Positions 35,588 through 46,908 of a DNA stretch of 64,000 nucleotides are shown piece after piece. Made by a program: the position numbers and the translations under genes. The stretch is from Aurelia coerulea (taxonomy: Eukaryota; Cnidaria; Scyphozoa; Semaeostomeae; Ulmaridae): positions 29,086,663 to 29,150,662 of the forward strand of contig CM076943.1 of the NCBI GenBank assembly GCA_039566865.1, written 5' to 3'. The notes under the pieces were generated by a model that had not been told where the DNA came from, did not search any database, and saw only the letters and a list, made by a program, of their open reading frames with translations. The number at the start of each line of letters is the position of its first letter. Position 1 is the first letter of the stretch.

Positions 35588-35953
35588 ATGATCCTTATGC
35601 TGAAGGAAAGGTTAAAATGCATAGCTAATCTGATCACAACTCCTAAATTTCTCACGTCCAATACTCCCATCAAGTGTTGCTCCATTGTTGCAAAGCCCCT
35701 CCAGAAAGACCGAAGACGTTACAAGCATTTCACGTTATTGATACAACGAGTTAAACTTATCTTGGCGAAACCTTTAAGTGGCGCCGAAAAGACGCTTAGA
35801 ATGAGCGACCACTCTGATCACAGGGTGAAAAAATTAATAAATATCCTCTTAATGCTCATTTTGGCATTTGATGTGGCAATTACGTGCACTGCCCGCATAG
35901 CGGTCTTCAAACAGCTGCCGCAAGAATTACGCGTCACGGTTCTCGCGGAATGA
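35588..35953 (+). other. Unassigned 121-codon open frame upstream of POU4
   Basis: A basic frame with no domain I recognise. Its stretch AEKTLRMSDHSDHRVKKLIN weakly resembles the translated 34604-35040 repeat (AEEILK, NSLSDKRVKQVIN). It may be a further diverged copy of that repeat rather than a gene. Confidence 0.2.
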
Positions 35954-36325
35954 CCCGCAGGCTATTAAGGCAGTGAAGCACAGCGCCGAACAGCGCAGCC
36001 TATTGACGCTCACAATACACATCCAAACAAAACAACCTGCAGCACCTGCCACAACACGCATGCGCATTAATCTCTAGCCCAATCTCTCCAGCGCTTTACT
36101 GATATACTGTGGGAACGAGATGCAGGTGGTCCCATAGGAGCGTATGTTAACACAATGTTAATAAGAACAAGGCTGCGTTCTCTTTCACGTTCTGGCCTAC
36201 TTCAATGCTACGCTGAGACATCGAATCGCAGTCTTCCTTCAACATTTCTTAGTTAGCTGAAACACGGAGGCGACAATCAGAGTACAGTTCACAACATCAA
36301 GAAATCAAACACGAGCTCGACTACT

Positions 36326-36457
36326 ATGTCTCAAAGTTTCAGCGATGGAATTGGGAGGGACAGCATATTCTCAAAAGCCCTTGGAGGGGTGATTCCTTCT
36401 AGACCGCCTTCGCTACATTCTAATGGAATTTCACACTCGGCTTCTCTTGGCCCTCAG
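36326..36457 (+). CDS. POU4: POU4 exon 1 (44 codons)
   Basis: Codes for the N-terminus (begins MSQSFSDGIG, ends SASLGPQ) and stops exactly at CAG|gtaaat in phase 0. It contains SRPPSLHS, which resembles the core of the class IV-specific POU-IV box. A short first exon is typical of POU4 genes. The in-frame upstream stop at 36254 means no longer N-terminus is possible without another upstream exon. Confidence 0.75.
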
Positions 36458-38990
36458 GTAAATCTACATTGATATACATGTATACTCGTAAGAGTTTGTA
36501 CAATGCAGCTGAATAATTTCGAGAAAGGCGAAACGGCGTTCATTTTGTCTTCGAGCATATGTCTTCTTTGTTCGAACAGGTTGAGAAAACAACAATACAA
36601 CTCCTTTATTCCTATGTGTGCTATTTCTTAACGACAAACATGTGTTTTTATTCCTTATAACATGTGTTTCTTCCATCTTTATTTATAGTTTGCCTTCCAA
36701 ACATCAAGATCCAGTCTTGTAAGTATATTCACTATCTTTCTTCTTTCTCAATCGTTGCGAAAATTGTCTTGCTCGAAAATGGAGTCCATTTTATTTGATT
36801 GCGTTGCAGTCGCCTACAACATGTTTCTTCTTCAACACAGAGTTGATAAGAAGCTTCTATGATTCCAACTGATGAAAGAATTTGCCAAAGAAAAGTTTCT
36901 TTTTGTGAATGGACACTTGATATATATCATTTAAATATTTAATATTGATCTAGATCTATATTAAATTTTAACGCTGCCTTTGCCGTGCTTCGCGAAATGT
37001 GCGAAGAAAGCAGGTTGCTGATGCAGCCCCTAATTGGCTTGTCTAACGCAAATCCAGCGAATTTGAAGGAACCGTAGCTTCATTTTGTTGCTCGGCTTCT
37101 TATTTTCGCCGATTATAGGTAACCTGAGTCTCTCATTCCCGCACGAGAGCTCCGTAAAATGTTAATGATATATAAACAAGACCTTTGTGAGCCTATAGAC
37201 AACATCATAAAACATTTAAGAGTTATGCATGTTGGAATTTCACATCTCTCCAGCTTATTCTTTTAAATGGAAATGAATAGAACATTTGATTTTGAAGTCA
37301 TGAAGTGTATGATGAAGTATAATATGCATTTTAGCGAAGTTTTCGCCAGTTTTTCAACGAAGAATAGCAGCGTAACTTGATTTTGTTGCTTTTCGGTAAA
37401 TTTTTGAGAATCCAAGGACATGAAATGAATAAGATGTTTGATTTTGAAATCGTTTAAGGTGCAAAGTAAAGTAATATACTGCTACCAATATATGCGCCTA
37501 AATTTGATGAAAAATTAGTAGTAACAAAACGATGTGGATTTTGGGCTTTAATTAGGAGCTATCAGAGCATTTCATCGTGGAGTCGCATAGGGTATAAACT
37601 GCAGGAATTCATATTTTGAGAGGTTTGCGCTTGTGCTTATAATGAATTAATAGCAGCAGCACAAAGTAACTATAAAGGAGAATGAATTGTCCATTTGGTA
37701 ATGATCTCGCAAATAAATGAAGTTTACATCAGACTGTGTTATTATTGATGACAAATTCATTTTCACACTTATGATAAGATATAAGGAAAAGTACTATACT
37801 TTTGAGTAAGTTTGCGCTTGTGTTTTGTAACGAATAACAACAAGGTAAACTGATTTTGTTGCTTTCAGTAAATTTGCAAGACTCATTAGCGAAAATTGAT
37901 TCATTTTCTTGCGTAGGGTTTAAGTATATCTTATGTAGGGGCTAGAACGCCAACCAAAAGATTTGGAAAATTTGCGAGAATTATTAGAAAAATTACTTCA
38001 CTTCATTAAGTAGGATTATAGTGTGTCGATGGCCTAAGATAGACCTGTTTTGTCACTTTCAATGCAAGTTGAGGCAAATTTATGAGATTCGTCAGTGAAA
38101 TTGATCAATTTCTTGTGTAGGGTTCAAGCATGTTCGATGGCCTAGAAGAGGCGCATCTACTCGGCTCGGTGCCTCAAGTTGATAGCATGTCAAAATACCT
38201 TCCCAAACCAAGCAGTTCCAAGATGCATACGGCTTTTGGTTTACATAGTTTACACGCTACTAATCCAGATCCGACACAATACGATCCTCATGATATTCTC
38301 GATCAGATATCCGCTTCACTACAGCCATCGGTATCTGAAAATGGGTATGACCATCATTCCCCGTCTACATCATCAGTAACACAGAATCATATTGGAACAA
38401 GCCATATCTTATCGCCGTCGACATCCAGCTCTTTTTCAGCTATATCTTCAACGTTCAACACAGCGAGCTTTCAAGCAACAATAAACTCTTTAAATCTAGC
38501 AGCAGCGCAAGATGTTGAATGCACGCCCAGAGAATTAGAATGGTTTGCAGAAAGATTCAAGCAACGAAGAATAAAGTTAGGAGTTACTCAAGCTGATGTC
38601 GGCTCCGCTTTGGCACACTTAAAGCTGCCTGGAGTGGGCTCATTGAGTCAATCTACTATCTGCCGATTTGAATCACTGACATTGAGTCATAACAACATGA
38701 TGGCGTTGAAACCAGTGTTACAAGCATGGCTTGAAGAAGCTGAAAAGGCTCATAGGATGAAATCAAACGAGAGCGCATTCTTACCAAATCAAGATAAAAA
38801 ACGCAAGCGGACTTCTATTGGAGCGGCAGAGAAGCGTTCCCTTGAGGCTTACTTTGCAATGCAACCAAGACCTTCGAGTGATAAAATTGCAGCAATTGCT
38901 GAGAAATTGGACTTGTCTAAAAACGTAGTTCGAGTATGGTTTTGTAATCAAAGGCAGAAAAAGAAAAGGATGAAATTCTCTGTACATTAA
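36326..38990 (+). CDS. POU4: POU class IV homeobox transcription factor (POU4/Brn3-like), three exons: 36326-36457, 36689-36718, 38121-38990
   Basis: Predicted nuclear DNA-binding protein of 343 residues. The join is inferred from splice signals: all three exons are phase 0, with donors CAG|gtaaat and CTT|gtaagt and acceptors ttatag| and gtgtag|. The ATG at 36326 is preceded by an in-frame TAG at 36254. The POU-specific domain lies at about residues 186-262 (motifs GVTQADVGSAL, SQSTICRFE). A short linker follows, then the homeodomain at about 280-339 (RKRTS near its start, EKRSLEAYF, recognition helix VVRVWFCNQRQ). The protein ends four residues after the homeodomain, as in class IV. The combination of EKRSLEAYF, QPRPSS and AAIAEKLDL is a class IV hallmark. 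PSLHS in exon 1 may be the POU-IV box. Ser/Thr-rich residues 100-180 are probably disordered. Family knowledge: POU4 proteins drive terminal differentiation of neurons and sensory cells, and of stinging cells in cnidarians. Identity is very secure; the exon structure is well supported but unproven. Confidence 0.95.
36689..36718 (+). CDS. POU4: POU4 microexon (10 codons, phase 0 on both sides)
   Basis: A 30-nt open segment coding FAFQTSRSSL, preceded by a T-rich tract ending ttatag and followed by a consensus gtaagt donor. It is exactly a multiple of three and phase 0 at both ends, matching exons 1 and 3, so it can be included or skipped without changing frame. Seen directly: splice-site strings and frame. 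Inferred: that it is really used. Confidence 0.6.
38121..38990 (+). CDS. POU4: POU4 last exon (POU-specific domain plus homeodomain)
   Basis: Opens after acceptor ttcttgtgtag with Gly-Ser-Ser, then Met at 38130, and reads to TAA at 38988-38990. It carries both DNA-binding domains without an intron, as in most POU4 genes. Exon 1 and the microexon splice in the same phase, so the Met at 38130 is probably internal rather than the start. Confidence 0.9.
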   Translation, partial: GSSMFDGLEEAHLLGSVPQVDSMSKYLPKPSSSKMHTAFGLHSLHATNPDPTQYDPHDILDQISASLQPSVSENGYDHHSPSTSSVTQNHIGTSHILSPSTSSSFSAISSTFNTASFQATINSLNLAAAQDVECTPRELEWFAERFKQRRIKLGVTQADVGSALAHLKLPGVGSLSQSTICRFESLTLSHNNMMALKPVLQAWLEEAEKAHRMKSNESAFLPNQDKKRKRTSIGAAEKRSLEAYFAMQPRPSSDKIAAIAEKLDLSKNVVRVWFCNQRQKKKRMKFSVH

Positions 38991-39403
38991 ATTGAATGCC
39001 AGACCTTTTTGATCAATATTTCGTAATAGCACTCCACTGTTAAAATCAGCATTTGAAACGGAAAGCAGAGTAAGGCAAGGCTTGAAGAACTGAGTATAAC
39101 TGTGAGTACAAGAAATCATATATGTTATATGTTGAGATCTTTTTAACAAGGCAACTGTATATATACCCTTCTATATGCGAAGGGCCGATTCTAATCAGTG
39201 ATTGTTGTATAGATGGTTGTGTATTATTTAAAGAGAAAAAGAAGATATCGAGGTCTAAGCACAAGTTAACAGGTGGGGAGGGGGGGGGGGAGTGGAGATA
39301 GGATAATGATAGCAACGGCTCTTTCAATGGAGCCCCATCTTTAAAGGAGGGTTGCCTGTCGAAAATCTCAATTTTTAACTGTGCAGCTCAGGATTCTAGG
39401 CAG

Positions 39404-39409
39404 AATAAA
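39404..39409 (+). terminator. Candidate POU4 polyadenylation signal
   Basis: AATAAA about 410 bases after the POU4 stop codon, in otherwise non-coding sequence. A second AATAAA lies near 39668. Position and hexamer are seen; use is inferred. Confidence 0.3.
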
Positions 39410-42400
39410 AGATGTTAGCTAGTCCTTGGGGTCAATGGCTATTTCTAACGTAACAATTTGATGTGCAGTTAGCATGCCCTAAGAAGCACGGAGGAAGGCA
39501 CAGGTCCCTTTCAAACTCCACCCTCCCCCTCCCCCGAAAAAAATATAGCCGTTAAAGCACCAAATTCAAAATGTTCTCTTCTTCAACTATTTTGCATAGC
39601 ATTGCGCAAGAATCTGCAAAGACTTAGATAACTTAGCTAGCCTTTAACTCATGTTGCTGTTCTTAAATAAATGAATGCATTTGATTTAAAGTTGGTATTT
39701 TACAAACAACAAAAATGTTCCAAAAAATATAGATGAAAAGTCCACTTCAAATTATTAGCCCTCTCAAAATCTACCTCTAAGACACTTCATTTATCTGAAT
39801 TGGTGTATCTTCTCTTTGCTATGCTGGCTATTTAAAAATCTTATAAAATCGTTTTCATATTCTTCCTCTCAATAATTTAATGTTATCAAGTGGCTTTTGT
39901 TCTCTGGTTTGCGTGTCAACATAGCTAACACAAAAAGCAGTCCATTTGTTACTTTACTTCATACATAAAGTATAACTTCCGTCTGGGCTGGTGTTTTAAT
40001 CATGGCTTCATTAATCAATTATGTGCTTAGGCTTCGATGGTATGCAGTGCTCTTCCTTGTTTCAACAAGGCGCGTTCCGTATTGAAACGCCTACCTAGTG
40101 AGTCAGGAAAATGTTAAGACGTTCATGAGTTCGTAGTTTTCAACCACTTGCTAGAATCCTTTAAATTGATGTTTATTTATGCAGATAATATTTCACTTTA
40201 GATGCAGGCATTTCAGTTCACCAAAATTTAATCGTATCGTTCTCTCGTTATTACAAGTGATTTCGTGAAGGAAATTGTTTCATCTCAGGACCTGTCAATA
40301 CAGGCCTAAACTATCACCAAATCATCAAACTGTCTAACAATTCATTCTTACAGTTATCAAAATTGAGCTTCAATTCAAATCAAATCGTAATTCCGGAGCA
40401 TATCTTTTCAGATAAAGATTGCGCTTCATAATTTCATACACTTTCGATTATCATTCAGCAGTTGTTTGCCTAGTTTTTGGAATCATAAGGCTAAGTTATA
40501 AGAAAATTTAATACAGGATTTTAGGCCTGTTTTGAAGAAGTTTGTGATGAAAGCTCTCCATGAAAATCATTTGTAACTCGAATATGAAACGGCTAATTCC
40601 TAGCAACTAAATTTTCAATATCTCAGTTGGTATGATAGCAGACATTAAATTGAAGGAATTTGGGGGATGTTTGGAAAACTACAGACCAAGAAATAACTAA
40701 GTTTTCTTCGACTTGGTGGAAGAGTTAGCAAAGATGGCGTATTTTGAGTGTTTCATGGTGAGCGGGTAGTATTGATTGAGAACAACGGACAGAGGACGCG
40801 TGTTCGTAGCACCTGTTCACATTCATCGTCAATGTTTATTCCAAGCTTCTAGCACGGAGGCAATCATCCTAGAAGAAAGCATCTCTCACTTCGCTATTAT
40901 TCACTGCCGTTTAATGCTCTATTGCTTTAGTGAACATTGCTTTGAAGAACTCCTTGTTCAAATTCTGCTCTGAGGCTAGCCACTCAAGAAAACAGGATAT
41001 TTGTTGACTGAAAGATTGTTCTGATGGAAGAAGAAGTGAGGGGCTCTCTAGCGTTATAGCAAAACAATCATTTAGCAACGTTGCTATGCAGCAGGGAATT
41101 GTTGCTATGTGTGATTTTTGATCTACGTGCTTTCATTAAAAATTGGATCAAGCAATAGTACTAAAAGTTTTTCATGTTAACGCGAAAATTTCTCCATTAT
41201 AGTACTGCAAACTTCTTAATTTGTTTCATACTTCTTAAGGGCATGACTGCTTCAGGTCGATGTAGTTCCTAATGTAGTTTCTAACACTGCTCCAGGTATA
41301 GTTTCCAACACTGCTTCAGGTATATTTCTTGACACATAAACATCAGGTAAGAAGGAAATGTCTAAAATATAAACGGCTAGTTGATATCACTAAAGAATGA
41401 GTGTTCAACGACATCTTCACCAAAATATCTTTGACTTTAGCATTTCAGAGATTCGCAGTTCATACCGAACTCAGAAGTAGACTTTTTTTTCGATTTTCGG
41501 CAACCCTGGTACCAGCTTCATATAAACTGGCTTTTCCCCAGAAAAAACCCGTCTTGCTAACCGCTTGAGACATTTTGATCCATTTTGATTACATAAGCGA
41601 CCGGGTAGAACAATTAATAATAATATATTGTAGTTTTCATTAGCACACGACCACACAAGTGAAAGGATTTGGAGAACAATTTAAAAGGACTGCCCTATCA
41701 CAGGCTATGTTGGTGATTTCTTCTGGAGTTGAACTGAAGCAAAACCTGTCCCCAAATTCCCCTTGTATTGCATTGTTTTGCAATTAAACCATCGGCAACA
41801 CATCTTACAAAGCTCGGTAAAAAATTCAAGCAGTTTTATTCTCACTGCTCCAACTCACAGCCAAAAATAAAGGTGTTACGTAATTAGTGCTTCTAGGCGA
41901 ATCATTTCAGATTCACACTTTCATGTTGAACTATTGACCCTGTACTGACCTCTAAGCAGTTGCGAGGGAAATCCTGAGATAAAATTTTGAAAAATTCTTC
42001 TTTGTCAATGAGTTTCTTTTTGAAGAATATACCATTCCAAAGGGCTAGGTTTCTTTTTCAAAGGCACTATAGTTCGCTCTCTTAAACATGTTTGACAAAC
42101 TATTCAAGGAATCTATTCATTTAATTTACTGAAAGCTAAGTTTTAAGACATAGGATCATCAATCGCTTCGTGGTTCCTTGGTGTAATAAACTGACTTTGC
42201 AGCCAAAACTTTCAGGCGGACAGAGCTCCAACCCACCAACACCTGACTTCGGGTCGCAGACTAGGCCTTCTTTACTTTTGCAATTCCTGCACTTGGCGTT
42301 GAAACCACAACTTTACCTGCACCAAATGTGAGGTGCTGTATTTTACAAACAGAACGCAGTTCACCCAAAGAAAACAGTAGGCTGTAAATGCGTCCATCAA

Positions 42401-43030
42401 GATTTTGCACTATTTTGATTGGTTTAAGTTTGACATCCATCAATAAGTGTGGATCAAACTACTTTTACATTGATCTAGATGCTTTGAAATCCTAAAAGTT
42501 CGTGATCGGTATTTTGTTTATCTATAGTCTACAGAAGAACAAGAACATACTTTACATGAGAATGGTGGTTTTGTGTCTCAATTTGAAAAGTGTCCGGCCA
42601 TTTATTCATGAAAGAATTCTTTTCTTACGAAAGCAAGTACATACTGTTTCACGCGCTCCAGGAGACGCAAGCCTGTCTGCCAATTCCAAGGGTTTGACTT
42701 TATGCACAATGACTGAAAGTGTATCCACAAAATTAGTCAGAATTCTAGCACGGTTACATAATAAGTATCCAAGCTCGCGTTGTTACCAGCTTTTTATAGC
42801 TAACTCAGGAAGTGTAAATATTGTTTGCTTTAAAGTGTAACGTCAAGTATGTTTATTTAGTAAATTTTCTAATTCGTTCTCAGAGCGATCATCAACAGTT
42901 CATTTGCAAACAAGAACTGAAATGTTTATCTGAATGGACTTAAGTCATTAAGTCCGCTTTCCTTTTTCGACTTCCAACTCAAGCGACAGTATGTTTGACT
43001 TTTATGTTCACTAGATTGAAGCAAACAGAT
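39410..43030. other. Featureless downstream region of POU4
   Basis: About 3.6 kb of AT-rich sequence. Open frames up to 112 codons (42502-42840 plus; 42261-42443 minus) have no recognised domain. A C/G-run pair (39275-39290 and 39520-39535) is the only low-complexity signal. Confidence 0.35.
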
Positions 43031-43035
43031 TATTA

Positions 43036-43194
43036 CCCCATTTACACTGAGGCAGTGAAGCCAGCTTTACATAAACGAGGTTGAATTTCAACCAATCAGA
43101 TGAATTCGATGATTTGTTGGATTGACCAATCAAAATGCAACAATCGATAACCTGGTTTAGCTTAAGCTGGTTGAACTTGGCAGTGTGAATGCGG
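43036..43194. mobile_element. MITE, ACCNCATTYACACTG family, copy 2
   Basis: TA|CCCCATTTACACTGAGGCAG, right end ...TTGGCAGTGTGAATGCGG|TA. The interior AACCTGGTTTAGCTTAAGCTGG faces inverse AAGCCAGCTTTACATAAACG. 159 bp. Confidence 0.8.
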
Positions 43195-43885
43195 TATATA
43201 TCAATTTTAATAAAGAACATCCTGGTCTCAATCCACGTTGTCCCATGAGTGTTGCTTTTGTAGATAGAATAACATGTCACTTAAATTAAATAGACATTTT
43301 ATACCCTAATGCTGTGTCCACTAATTTGATTAAATTCAGTTGACAAACTTTAAAGTAAAAGTTGCTTCTTTTTGTCCGAAGAACACGTGTTAATTGATAA
43401 TAGAACAATATTTATTTTGTTTCATTAGGATCTTGTTACTGATTACTACATACTTTTAACGATAGCGATTCGATTATAGAACGCAGTGCATATTGTAAAA
43501 AGTTCCTCGCCGCTATCAATAGTGTAATTGTGTATTGCTGAGAACAAGGACAGTTTTCAAGCCAATAGGCAGACAACTCCACCAAAAAGCAAATTTATAT
43601 GAAAACAACGTGATTCTTTGAGCTTTTACAGATTTTTGCGCAATAAAAGATTTTGACCAAAGGTTGAGGGGATTTTAAAGAGTGATTTGGTTCTGTTTGC
43701 AACCTGTACCGCTGCCCTCAAAAGTCCAGACGTTTGAGAAATCGTAGTATCGAGAGTACTGGATAGATTTGAATCAATTGAGTTTATGTTGATAGCAGAT
43801 AGGTTGAAATGTTTTTCTAATTTTTCTTGTATTTAATGAGTATTGAAAATATCTTCAGTATGAAAACCATAAATCAAAGTTAAAA

Positions 43886-44137
43886 TCAGATAAAGCCTAA
43901 GTTTGGAACAAAAGTTTGACATAATCGGCAGTGGCAGGTTTTTCCAGACCAAGATTTGATTTTTCTTTTAAATTCAGCAAAAGATGTAGAATCTTTGATA
44001 AATTGTTGAACAGTAGCCCAGACTTTCGGGCCTCTGAAACGAATCGTTTCTGACCCATAAGTAACAGTTCTAACTCTAGGAAGAGAAAAATCGTTGGTGT
44101 TCCGAGACTGTTTGATGTATATGAACCATTTGGGCAT
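43886..44137 (-). pseudogene. LINE ORF2 C-terminal fragment
   Basis: Reads LPRVRTVTYGSETIRFRGPK, VWATVQQFIKDS, FKRKIKSWSGKTCHCRLCQT, FVPNLGFI. The GSETIRFRGP.VW and C.CRLC.TFVPNLGFI motifs end ORF2 of a common cnidarian non-LTR family. 83 codons open, truncated at the 5' side. Confidence 0.85.
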
Positions 44138-46310
44138 TTTTTTAAAGCTGAAACATGTAATGCTTTGTTGAATCTATTGCTGTTTTAATTTGGGAATTTT
44201 TAGGAAACCAGAGGGTTCCTTAAAATTGACGCATATCTTTAATTGTTTTCCACGCTTTACTCTCCTATTCTCCAATGTCATTCTAGTTTCTAAAAAGACT
44301 TTTCGTCTAGATAGATTGTCCAGAGAGAACAATTTAAAGTACTTTCAGAAATTTCAGAGCGTAATTCGGTAAATTGCAACATTTCTAAATCTTACAAGTT
44401 GCAACACGGGGAAGGGGGGCACCTAAAACTTAGTTATGAAGAACACAGTTTTTCTAGCCCGTTTGCAGTGGACATGTTAACTTTGTCACGTTGTTCCGTT
44501 GTGCAAATTTTCCGCTTTGAAATTGAATGCACTTCAGACCGTCAAGCAGTTTCATCGAAGACATTTGCAAATTAGTTCAATCATTGTTTCGAAACAAGGC
44601 AATAATCTTCTTTCCTCCAACTCTGTACATTTCCAGGTCAATTTTGACATAATGCATCGCTGCGTTATCTGGGGGGTAACATACCTCCCTACCAGTGGTA
44701 GCAGTTAGATTTCTGGTAATTTGAGTAACTCATCTTCAAAGAAAGAAACGTGAAACCTAAAGAAACATTTTCACTAAGAAGAGTGCTAATTTTGTTTCCA
44801 AGAGTAAATATCACTGTAAATGTAGACAATAGTAGAGCAAAGGTGAAGAAAACATGCTAAATTTGACCATAACTTTGAGAACCCCCTGGTTTCTTAGTAT
44901 TTGTCACACTTGAACTGAAATAGACTCACAAAAAAATTACACGTCTCAGCTGTCAAAAAATACCAGAACGGTTCATATATATCAAATAGTTTCTGCTTTA
45001 TTCAAATTCAAAAGTCAAACAGTTCTTTTGGGGCACCCTGTAGGTAAAGAAAAAGGGCAAAAAGTGCATGATCAAATGGTAGAAAAACTTTGCACACCGA
45101 ACAATGTCGCATAAAGTGTTAAACGGGTATTGAATGTCATCTGCACATTCAGTGCCATGGGATCGAGCATCTTTAGTATTTGCTTGAAAATTTATTTCCT
45201 GTTACGCTCGAGAGAGATTAAATTTCCTCTGACCTTGTTCTGTGTGTGAGGAGTGTTTTAGGCCCTCTTTCAGCCATTTCACAAGAAAAATCTTTTTTGT
45301 AAAATTCAGCTTAGTCATATTTTCTTTGTTCATAAGAATGCGAAAAAATCACAAAAATACTTCAGCTTTTCTGCAGTCAAAAACATTCAATGCCTTCAAA
45401 TCCACCCAGCACTGAGGTTCTAATAAGGGAAATGGTTTTGCTCCCTTCAAAATTAGCCTTGTGCTCCCAGTAGTTTTTACAATGCTTTTATTCTTCACCA
45501 TTCAAATCTACAAATGTGTTGCCCAAAGTGATGCCTTAATAGTTAAGATGTTTACTTGTTGTCTTTGTAGACATCTCATGATCTATTGAACCTAGCAATT
45601 CTTTCATTGAACAATGTTGCCTCAGAATGTTGGCTAACACTGGTAGGGTCTATGATTTCTTATACCTTTTTACACAAGCCTTGTGAAAGCCAGTACTTTC
45701 GCTGATGACGCAGTGTGAATGAGGGATTTAGGGAAGACGTCCACAGAAACAATTATGTGGCCACACCTTTTATTTTGGTATAGAACGCCTTTCCTGGCCC
45801 AAGTTTTACCATTGCCATAATATAATACATGCACATTCTTTATGTACGCATATAAAGGAAACATTTTGGGAAAACACTCATTACTTTGGCATGAAACGCC
45901 CTTTTCAGTTTGATATATACAAAATGCAGCGATAGAAATTCTGAAAATTTTGCAATCCATGGCCAATTATCTTTTTTTCCGGTTCTCTTCATTTTCTGAA
46001 AGAATCCCAAGGTTCAGTTTTGCTTGGAAGAAAGTTTGTAATTGGTCGCCAGATAATAGAAATCTTGGTAGATGAAAGTACATTGCAAGTTCTTGCATTT
46101 CGCATTACATTGGCTTCGCTTTGGTACATCTGGTACTGATAGCCGCACCTGATGAAGCTTTTTTGATACAAAATTTCCAGAAATTCATGTGCTCCCAAGC
46201 TCCAAACCTTTCTGTTCATGCTCCCTTACTCCCGGCCCTGCTCCCTTGCTCCCAAAAAACCCATATTCTAAGTTATTCTTACCCTGGGTGCCAGACTCTC
46301 TAACATAAAA
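44138..46310. other. No confident feature
   Basis: AT-rich. A 98-codon minus frame (45670-45966) has no recognised domain. TTTTGGGGCACCCTGTA near 45030 resembles a degenerate MITE end. Confidence 0.35.
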
Positions 46311-46319
46311 TGGAGATCT

Positions 46320-46625
46320 GTAAATTTTGGCCATAACTCCGCAAAACCTTGGGACATTGTAACCGGCGCTCAAACTTGTATACCCGAATATCTGGAGAAT
46401 AGAATTCTTCAAAAAAATTCGGGGAATTTTAAGCAGTTTTTTGTTCTGCTTACGTTTTATGAAGGTAGGTGAAATTTAGAAAAATCTTTACGGGCTTCTT
46501 TTGTCTTCTTCGCTTATTCACCGACTGATTGGTCCGTGAAAATGAGGCCCTGGAGGTTTCGGCCATGGGCGATGAGCCAAAATCGGCGGAAACATTTGAT
46601 TCCTATCCTCCTTTGAGACCTTCTT
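46320..46625 (+). repeat. Dispersed repeat, copy 1 (partner at 54590)
   Basis: TTTATGAAGGTAGGT, AAAATCTTTACGGGCTTCTT, GATTGGTCCGTGAAAATG and the CATTTGATTCCTATCCTCC block recur in the same order and spacing at 54590-54840. Non-coding in both copies. Confidence 0.7.
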
Positions 46626-46908
46626 AATAATTCGACCAATAGATCTATCATAAATCAATAGTTTCGTAGTTACATGCTTTGTGACCCTGTGTGCCAAGTT
46701 TAAAGCGATTCGATTGGCGTGCTGGGTACACAAAGATTTGTCAGTACCTACCAGAACTCCAGAATCCTTAGCAGCACTGCAGGGTGACGTGAGTTTACTT
46801 TAACCCCCTTATTCATATTTCTGCAATTTTTGAGAAAGAGGATTGCTCCCTTTAAGATGCTCAAATTTCCAAGTAATTGCGGCTATTTCTGGAAATGAGT
46901 TGGTTTAA

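Noticed and set aside
35980..36325. Core promoter of POU4
   Set aside because: The region is somewhat GC-richer, but I find no convincing TATA, Inr or other element placed well enough to annotate.
38179..38379. 66-codon plus-strand frame inside POU4 exon 3
   Set aside because: It is an out-of-frame shadow of the POU4 coding sequence.
45670..45966. 98-codon minus frame with several Cys and Tyr
   Set aside because: No recognisable motif; two internally similar stretches (GAACGCCTTTCC and GAACGCCCTTTTC) suggest non-coding duplication. Not called.
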